Positions 5,232 to 9,588 of a stretch of DNA of 9,588 nucleotides are shown in pieces (within the stretch, counting starts at the first letter, position 1; each line of letters starts with the position of its first letter). The translations under genes and the position numbers were made by a program. The DNA comes from Reyranella sp. (lineage in GTDB: Bacteria > Pseudomonadota > Alphaproteobacteria > Reyranellales > Reyranellaceae): positions 1 through 9,588 of the forward strand of contig JAKFVZ010000214.1 in assembly GCA_021732965.1 (NCBI GenBank), written 5' to 3'. The notes under the pieces were generated by a model that saw only the letters and a program-made list of their open reading frames with translations, did not search any database and was not told the DNA's origin.

Positions 5232-6449
5232 TCAGATGACCTTGCGCGCGCGCAGGTCTGCCAGGGCGGCTGCGTCGTAGCCCAGTTCACCCAGCACCGC
5301 GTCGTTGTGCTCGCCCAGCTCCGGCGCGATGCCGGGCCTGGCGGGCGTCTCGGAGAATTTCCACGGCGTGCCGTGCACCTTCAGCTTCTTGCCGAGCTTC
5401 GGATACTCGACCTCGGTGACATAGCCGTTGGCCACGACGTCCGGATCGTTCGACGCTTCGAGCAGCGTGTTGATTGGGGCCGAGACGATGTCGGCGCCGC
5501 GCAGCCTCGCGACCCAGTCGTCGCGCGTGCCGGTGGCGAACAGGCCATCGAGGGTGGCGAGCAGTTCGATTCGCCTGGCGTCGTCGTCGATGATGACGCC
5601 GAGATCGGCGAAGCCCGCCTTCTCGAGATGCCCGTAGAAGCCCAGCGACGTCATTGCGTCCTTCCAGTTGTCCGGACCGGTGAGCTGGAAGACCAGCGGC
5701 TTGCCGTCGCGGTCGTCGAAGCTCGCGCTGATGCCCGGCCGCTCGCGCGTGCCGGTGACCCGCGCCTGGCCGGTGACGGGATTCTGATTGCGCCACATCG
5801 CGGTCTGCAGCGTCCATCCCATCAAGCGGATCTGACCGCCGAGCAGCGAGAGGTCGATCTTCTGACCGACGCCGGTGGTGCGCGCATGCGTCAGCGCCGC
5901 CAGCGCGCCGCCGAAGGCCAGGATCGCGCAGGTCTCGTCGGCCACCGAAACGACACCGGTCTTCATTTTCTGGCCCGCCGTGGAATAGGCCTCGGCGATG
6001 CCGCCCAGCGCCTGCGCCATCGAATCGGTGCCCGGCAGGTGCGCATGCGGTCCGTTGGGCCCGTAGCCCGAGATCGAGACATAGACGAGCTTCGGGTTGA
6101 CCTTGCGCAGCTCCTCCCAGCCGAAGCCGTTTTTCTCGGCCGCGCCCGGGCGGAAGTTTTGGCCGAAGATGTCGGCCTCGGCGACCAGCTTGCGCAGGAT
6201 CTCCCGCCCCTCCTCGCTCTTGAGATTGAGCGTCACGCTCTTCACGCCGCGATTGTTGGCCTCGAAGAAGGTGCTGCCCATGCCCGGCAGCACGGTCATG
6301 CGACGCGACGGATCTCCGCCCTGCGGCGATTCGATCTTGATCACGTCGGCGCCAAGATCGGCCATCAGCATCCACGGAACGGTGCCCGCCTGCGCGGTGG
6401 AGCAGGAGACGACCTTGACGCCCTGCAGCGGGCCGTGGGGAACAGACAT
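5232..6449 (-). CDS. Family III CoA-transferase (CaiB/BaiF type)
   Basis: A 405-residue protein, normal length for family III CoA-transferases, which move CoA between a CoA thioester and a free carboxylate through an aspartyl-CoA intermediate. Family landmarks: LQGVKVVSCSTAQAGTVPWMLMADLGADVIKIE (8-40, CoA-binding N-terminus), FFEANNRGVKSVTLNL (61-76), FGQNFRPG (95-102), LVYVSISGYGPNGP (121-134), and HLPGTDSMAQALGGI (137-151), where Asp142 aligns with the catalytic Asp. The C-terminal NDPDVVANGYV (334-344) and GIAPELGEHNDAVLGELGY (373-391) are also typical. Substrate unknown. The ATG at 6449 has AAGGAG ten bases upstream; the frame stays open to 6833 but only as antiparallel overlap with the AsmA-like gene, so that extension is rejected. 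It lies 71 bp after the AsmA-like gene on the same strand; its own strong ribosome site suggests it is translated independently. Confidence 0.95.
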   Translation of the reverse strand: MSVPHGPLQGVKVVSCSTAQAGTVPWMLMADLGADVIKIESPQGGDPSRRMTVLPGMGSTFFEANNRGVKSVTLNLKSEEGREILRKLVAEADIFGQNFRPGAAEKNGFGWEELRKVNPKLVYVSISGYGPNGPHAHLPGTDSMAQALGGIAEAYSTAGQKMKTGVVSVADETCAILAFGGALAALTHARTTGVGQKIDLSLLGGQIRLMGWTLQTAMWRNQNPVTGQARVTGTRERPGISASFDDRDGKPLVFQLTGPDNWKDAMTSLGFYGHLEKAGFADLGVIIDDDARRIELLATLDGLFATGTRDDWVARLRGADIVSAPINTLLEASNDPDVVANGYVTEVEYPKLGKKLKVHGTPWKFSETPARPGIAPELGEHNDAVLGELGYDAAALADLRARKVI

Positions 6450-6520
6450 CGACGCGAGGCTCCTTTGTGAGGCGCCTACGCTAAAGCAAGTTTCTGCGAA
6501 CGTCTCTCCCGTGCTCCAGA

Positions 6521-8434
6521 CTACTGGGACGCGAGCAGTTCCTGCGAAAGGCTGGCACAGGGCACGTCCTTGGCATTGCCGAAAACCGGCGTCGGTATCG
6601 GGATGACCCGGCCCAGCGAAATCCGGGGTGAGCGCAGCTTGCCCTGGACCATGACGGCACCGTGAAGGTCGAGCAGATCGAAGCTCTTGGGATCGGCATC
6701 GACTTCCGCGCTCACGGCCTGGGTCTTGAGCGAAAGCTGTCCCTTCACGTGCAGAACCGATTTCTGCGTGTCGAGAAGCGTGCGGTCGAACACCACGTTT
6801 CCCTGCTGGAAATTGAGACGGCTCACGGCGCACTTGATCGGAATGCGATTGTCGCCCGTCACGTAGAGCACCAGCGCGTCGAAGATCTGCAGGCCCGCCA
6901 GACTGACCATCAGGCTGCTGACCGAGCCACCGCCGAGGGCAAAGGACATGTGGCCGTTGGCCGAGCCCATCACATGGGCCAGCGAGCGGCCGTTGCCCGC
7001 CAACTGCACGCGCCCCTGGACCTTGCCCTGCGTGGCATCGAAGAAGCGCGATTCGCGGAAGAAGTTCTTCAGTTCGATATCGGTCAGTCGCAGATTGGTC
7101 CGCACCTTGGGATCGTCGGTGCGAGCGTCGATGCTCATTTCGCCGGCAATCGAACCGCCTCCCATCACCGACAAGGTGAGGGGCTTCACCATCGCATTGC
7201 CGTTCTGGATCACCACCCGGAAGGCGATCGCCTGCACGGGCAGCCAGGCCGGTGCGATCACACGCTTGGCGTCGAGGGTCACGTCCATGTTCATGGCGCG
7301 CAGTTTCTCGACATGCAGCGGCACGTTGGGAAAGAGATCGCCCGACGCTTCGAGCTGTGCCTGGGTCTGCGCCTGCTTGGGCGATACGTTGGTCTTGCGC
7401 GCTGGGGCTGCGCCGACCAGGGGCGCCAGATCCTCGAAGACGAGTTTCTGCGACACCAGATTGGCCGTCAGCAACTCGGGTTTGCGCCGCTCGTCGACCG
7501 TGACCTCACCCGTCAGGTCGCTCTCGCCGACGCGCCACTTCGACTGGACGAACTTCCACACGCCGGGCTCGCGATCGAGCTTGCCGGTGATCGTGTAGGG
7601 CGGGGTCGGCGGGCCCGGAATGCCAAGCAGCGGATAGATGTCGGAAAGGTTGGGGCCGGACAGCGTCAGGTCGACATTGGCGCCGGTCCATTTGAAAGGA
7701 TCCTGTACCGTTCCCTTCGCCTTGAGCCTGGTGGCGCCGAAGCTGACGTTGAGGTCGAGCGGATAAGGCTGTTGGGTATCGCGCAGCATCAGCACCGAGC
7801 CGCCCACGAACTTGATCTCGAGCGGCTGGCCTTCGAGCTTGCCCTTGAGCGACAGCTCGGCCTGCGGCCCGTCGCCCGCCTTGCCGGCGGCGGTCGAGAC
7901 CGTGCCGTCGAGTTCCAGTTTGCGCTTCGTATCGCGATAGCCAAGTTTGCCGTCGGTCACCTCGAGCGTGCCGATCAGCGGTGCATCGAAGCGGTTGTCC
8001 GGTTCGAGCGCCTTGGCGGCGCCGGTCACGACCGGTGTCTCGCTCATGCTCCAGTTGAGTTGCTCCTTGTCGCCGACTTCGACCTGAACCTCGGGTTTGC
8101 GCAGCACGAGCCGCGGCAGCACGAGGTTACCGCCCAGAAGCGGCCACAGGCGGATATCGAAATCGACCTGATCGACCTTCAGCATGTAGGGCGCCTTGCC
8201 CCACTTGGCATTGGCAATCTCGACGCCCTCGAGCTTCACGTTCGAGGTCCAGCCCCAGCCGATATCGACCTTGGCGATCTTGGTTTTGCGTCCCGTGAAC
8301 TCGCTGGCCTGGTCTTCGAGCCGGCCGCGGAGATGGTCGGAGGTCGCGATGAAGTAGACGGCGCCGGCAGCGATCACCAACAGGCCGACAAGGGTGCCGA
8401 CCGCCCAGCCGAGGATTTTGGCGGCGCGCTTCAT
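6521..8434 (-). CDS. AsmA-family envelope protein
   Basis: A 637-residue protein with one N-terminal membrane anchor (about 8-30, after MKRAAK) and a long extracytoplasmic part dominated by alternating beta-strand pattern. The AsmA signature occupies about 30-130: ATSDHLRGRLEDQASEFTGRK, then VKLEGVEIANAKWGKAPYM (66-84), a pLLgGnlvLPrLvLrkPeV block (99-116) and LNWSM (126-130). The C-terminal part (about 475-620) shows the second AsmA region: GRVQLAGNGRSLAHVMGSA, a Cys-containing CAVSRLNFQQGNVVFD, VLHVKGQLSLKTQAVSAEV and VQGKLRSPRISLG. Family members resemble chorein-like lipid-transfer proteins that bridge inner and outer membranes; lipid transport or outer-membrane homeostasis is inferred. 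The start is firm because a TGA lies in frame directly before the ATG; the ribosome site is weak. It follows the DUF4345-like gene by 38 bp on the same strand. Confidence 0.92.
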   Translation of the reverse strand: MKRAAKILGWAVGTLVGLLVIAAGAVYFIATSDHLRGRLEDQASEFTGRKTKIAKVDIGWGWTSNVKLEGVEIANAKWGKAPYMLKVDQVDFDIRLWPLLGGNLVLPRLVLRKPEVQVEVGDKEQLNWSMSETPVVTGAAKALEPDNRFDAPLIGTLEVTDGKLGYRDTKRKLELDGTVSTAAGKAGDGPQAELSLKGKLEGQPLEIKFVGGSVLMLRDTQQPYPLDLNVSFGATRLKAKGTVQDPFKWTGANVDLTLSGPNLSDIYPLLGIPGPPTPPYTITGKLDREPGVWKFVQSKWRVGESDLTGEVTVDERRKPELLTANLVSQKLVFEDLAPLVGAAPARKTNVSPKQAQTQAQLEASGDLFPNVPLHVEKLRAMNMDVTLDAKRVIAPAWLPVQAIAFRVVIQNGNAMVKPLTLSVMGGGSIAGEMSIDARTDDPKVRTNLRLTDIELKNFFRESRFFDATQGKVQGRVQLAGNGRSLAHVMGSANGHMSFALGGGSVSSLMVSLAGLQIFDALVLYVTGDNRIPIKCAVSRLNFQQGNVVFDRTLLDTQKSVLHVKGQLSLKTQAVSAEVDADPKSFDLLDLHGAVMVQGKLRSPRISLGRVIPIPTPVFGNAKDVPCASLSQELLASQ

Positions 8435-8472
8435 TCAGGCGAAACGGCGCCGGCCGGAAGCGGTTGCGTGCC

Positions 8473-8853
8473 TTAGCGACGGTCCAGCCGGGACTGCCAG
8501 AAACACAACAGGGGCGTTACGCCCAGTTCCATTGCGAGAGCGGCGACCACAGAGGGGGACAAAGCGTCGCCCATCAGGACACCCAACACCCGGCAAGCAC
8601 CACCGATCACCACCACCGCCGTCAGCACTCGAATTCGCGTCGTGCGCCGCTCGATGTCTGGAATCGCGGCCCAGAAGGCGAGGCCGATGGCGAGCAGCAG
8701 ACCCGAAAGATAGCGGCCATGGTTCAGGAGCGAACCCGCCGATCCGATGAAAGGGTGAAACACGCCCCACAGGCCTGCCGCGACCGGCACGATGCCGGCG
8801 ACGGCAAAGCTCGCTTGCGCAGCACGCTTCTCAAGGGAAGCCGCGGCGTACAT
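8473..8853 (-). CDS. Small four-helix membrane protein, DUF4345-like
   Basis: A 126-residue hydrophobic protein with about four membrane segments. The pattern AAGLWGVFHPFIGS, then NHGRYLSGLLLAIGLAFWAAIPDIE, then VVIGGACRVLGVL and a last hydrophobic helix with ALAMELGVTPLL matches the layout I know for DUF4345 proteins (an Asn-His-x-Arg-Tyr motif after helix 1, a Gly-Gly-x-x-Arg motif in helix 3). Function unknown. I prefer the ATG at 8853 over the one at 8862: the AAAGGA ribosome site at 8868-8863 abuts the first ATG with no spacer but is nine bases from the second. It lies between the Bug-type gene with its hairpin (upstream) and the AsmA-like gene (38 bp downstream), all minus strand. Family assignment is from recalled motif pattern and is moderately sure. 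Confidence 0.78.
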   Translation of the reverse strand: MYAAASLEKRAAQASFAVAGIVPVAAGLWGVFHPFIGSAGSLLNHGRYLSGLLLAIGLAFWAAIPDIERRTTRIRVLTAVVVIGGACRVLGVLMGDALSPSVVAALAMELGVTPLLCFWQSRLDRR

Positions 8854-8862
8854 CGGACCCAT

Positions 8863-8868
8863 TCCTTT
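8863..8868 (-). promoter_or_regulatory. Ribosome binding site that decides the DUF4345-like start
   Basis: Read on the minus strand the bases are AAAGGA. They touch the upstream candidate ATG (8862) but are nine bases from the ATG at 8853, a normal spacing. This favours the shorter protein. Confidence 0.5.
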
Positions 8869-8878
8869 CCCGGCAACG

Positions 8879-8912
8879 GGCCGGTTCCTGAACTCTTACG
8901 CAGGAACCGGCC
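8879..8912 (-). terminator. Hairpin downstream of the Bug-type gene; terminator-like
   Basis: A perfect 12-bp inverted repeat, GGCCGGTTCCTG (8879-8890) and CAGGAACCGGCC (8901-8912), with a 10-base loop. It begins 16 bases after the stop of the Bug-type gene, where a terminator is expected. No T tract follows on the minus strand, so it may instead stabilise the 3' end or partly block read-through into the DUF4345-like gene, whose ATG lies 25 bases beyond. Confidence 0.55.
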
Positions 8913-8928
8913 GCACCGATCAGTCGGG

Positions 8929-9588
8929 CTAGTCGCCGGCGGCGATGTTCCTTTCCCTGGCGATGCCGGCAAACGTATCGACCGTGCTGTCGAAGAGCTT
9001 CCCGAACTCCCGCCCGTCGAGGCCGACCGGATCGAAGCCCAGTTCGCCGAGCCGATCCACCACGGCCTTGTCCTTGAGCACCGTCAAGAGCGCCGCGTGA
9101 AAGCGCTCCCGAGCGGCGGCCGGCGTTCCCTTGGGCGCCAGCAATCCCTGCCAGGTCGTCTGCGCGAAGCCCGGCGCGATGGCCTCGCTGGCCGTCGGGA
9201 CATCGGGGAAAGCCGGAAAGCGCTTCGCCCCGGTCACGGCGAGCGCCACAAGTTGCCCCGCCCGCGCCTGCTGGGCGCCGGCCGCGAACGTGACGACGAT
9301 GCCGTCGATGTTGCCCGCGATCAGGTCCTGCAGGGCGGGTCCGCCGCCGCGATAGGGGACATGCGTAACCCGCAGGTCGCCGGCGGCCCGCAGCAGCAGT
9401 TCGCTGGTGAGATGCTGGCTGCTGCCGAGACCGGGCACCCCGATGTTGAGCTTTCCGGGATTGGCCTTTGCGGCGGCCGCGAAGGCCTGAGCGGTGGCGA
9501 GTCCCGAGCGCGGATGCGTGAACAGGCCTTGCGGGCCCGAGATCGCGAGCGAGACCGGCACGAAGGACGGATAGAGCGCGGAAGAACC
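8929..9588 (-). CDS. Bug/TctC-family tripartite tricarboxylate transporter solute-binding protein (partial, 5' end off right edge)
   Basis: The open frame runs from the right edge to a TAG at 8929-8931, giving about 219 residues, roughly the C-terminal two thirds of a usual 320-residue Bug protein. Clear family motifs, in order: PVSLAISGPQGLFTHP, KANPGKLNIGVPGLGSSQHLTSELL, VTHVPYRGGGPALQDLIAGNIDGI, GQLVALAVTGAKRFPAFPDVPTASEA, then TWQGLLAPKGTP and the closing LGFDPVGLDGREF. These proteins bind carboxylates or related small molecules in the periplasm; many occur as orphans without TctA/TctB, and no such partner is visible here. The signal peptide and N-terminal lobe lie outside the window. The stop is followed by a 12-bp hairpin, suggesting that transcription may end there. 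A CaiB-type CoA-transferase lies two genes downstream on the same strand; a joint acid uptake and activation role is possible but unproven. Confidence 0.93.
   Translation of the reverse strand, partial: GSSALYPSFVPVSLAISGPQGLFTHPRSGLATAQAFAAAAKANPGKLNIGVPGLGSSQHLTSELLLRAAGDLRVTHVPYRGGGPALQDLIAGNIDGIVVTFAAGAQQARAGQLVALAVTGAKRFPAFPDVPTASEAIAPGFAQTTWQGLLAPKGTPAAARERFHAALLTVLKDKAVVDRLGELGFDPVGLDGREFGKLFDSTVDTFAGIARERNIAAGD

Noticed and set aside
5151..6470. A 439-codon open frame on the plus strand opposite the CoA-transferase
   Set aside because: It begins inside the palindromic repeat and is antiparallel to a gene with clear family III CoA-transferase motifs; the translation has no recognisable features.
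6450..6833. Upstream extension of the CoA-transferase frame (128 extra codons)
   Set aside because: It overlaps the AsmA-like gene on the same strand in another frame, its composition is Arg/Ser/Pro-rich, and the ATG at 6449 has a good ribosome site and family-correct N-terminus.
6662..8476. A 604-codon open frame on the plus strand opposite the AsmA-like gene
   Set aside because: Its translation is His/Arg/Gln-rich with no domain-like pattern, and it mirrors the codons of a convincing AsmA-family protein. Long antisense frames are common in DNA this GC-rich.
1..9588. Search by eye for tRNA/rRNA genes, CRISPR repeats, transposases, phage or defence genes
   Set aside because: No tRNA cloverleaf, spaced direct repeats, DDE-type transposase or defence-type domains were seen; nearly all of the sequence is explained by ordinary housekeeping, transport or signalling genes.

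Overview
The window (GC roughly two thirds, strong G/C bias at third codon positions) looks like chromosomal DNA of a free-living alphaproteobacterium. The pointers are a HisKA_2-type histidine kinase, a Bug/TctC-type solute-binding protein, a CaiB/BaiF CoA-transferase, an AsmA-like protein and a compact CCTCCCCATT-type intergenic palindrome. A Rhodospirillales or Reyranella-like host is my guess from this gene mix; no marker in the window fixes the taxon.

Left part (1-1337): the end of a plus-strand gene enters from the left edge and runs tail-to-tail into a minus-strand gene for a three-helix membrane protein (39-683). Upstream of that, on the same strand, is a hemolysin III/PAQR-like membrane protein (708-1337). 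A 74-bp divergent spacer separates it from the next block.

Middle part (1412-5116), all plus strand: a Rid-family (YjgF-like) protein without the catalytic arginine, a two-helix CHASE3-HisKA_2 sensor kinase, a secreted sugar-type periplasmic binding protein with no transporter beside it, and a small SAM-dependent methyltransferase. The kinase and binding protein are 67 bp apart. They could form a periplasmic sensing pair, which is the most interesting hypothesis here, though it is inferred only from gene order and domain types. No response regulator lies in the window.

A 113-bp nested palindromic repeat (5114-5226) fills the convergent junction between the methyltransferase and the next block. 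Its left arm contains the methyltransferase stop codon.

Right part (5232-9588), all minus strand, in transcription order: the C-terminal part of a Bug/TctC tripartite-tricarboxylate solute-binding protein (running off the right edge), a 12-bp hairpin, a small DUF4345-like membrane protein, an AsmA-family envelope protein and a family III CoA-transferase. The CoA-transferase probably activates an organic acid as its CoA thioester; its substrate cannot be read from sequence.

I see no rRNA, tRNA, CRISPR array, transposase, phage gene or recognisable toxin/defence system. Apart from the repeat, no gene-free stretch exceeds about 115 bases. The window is mostly ordinary chromosome; the observations below are modest and graded accordingly.
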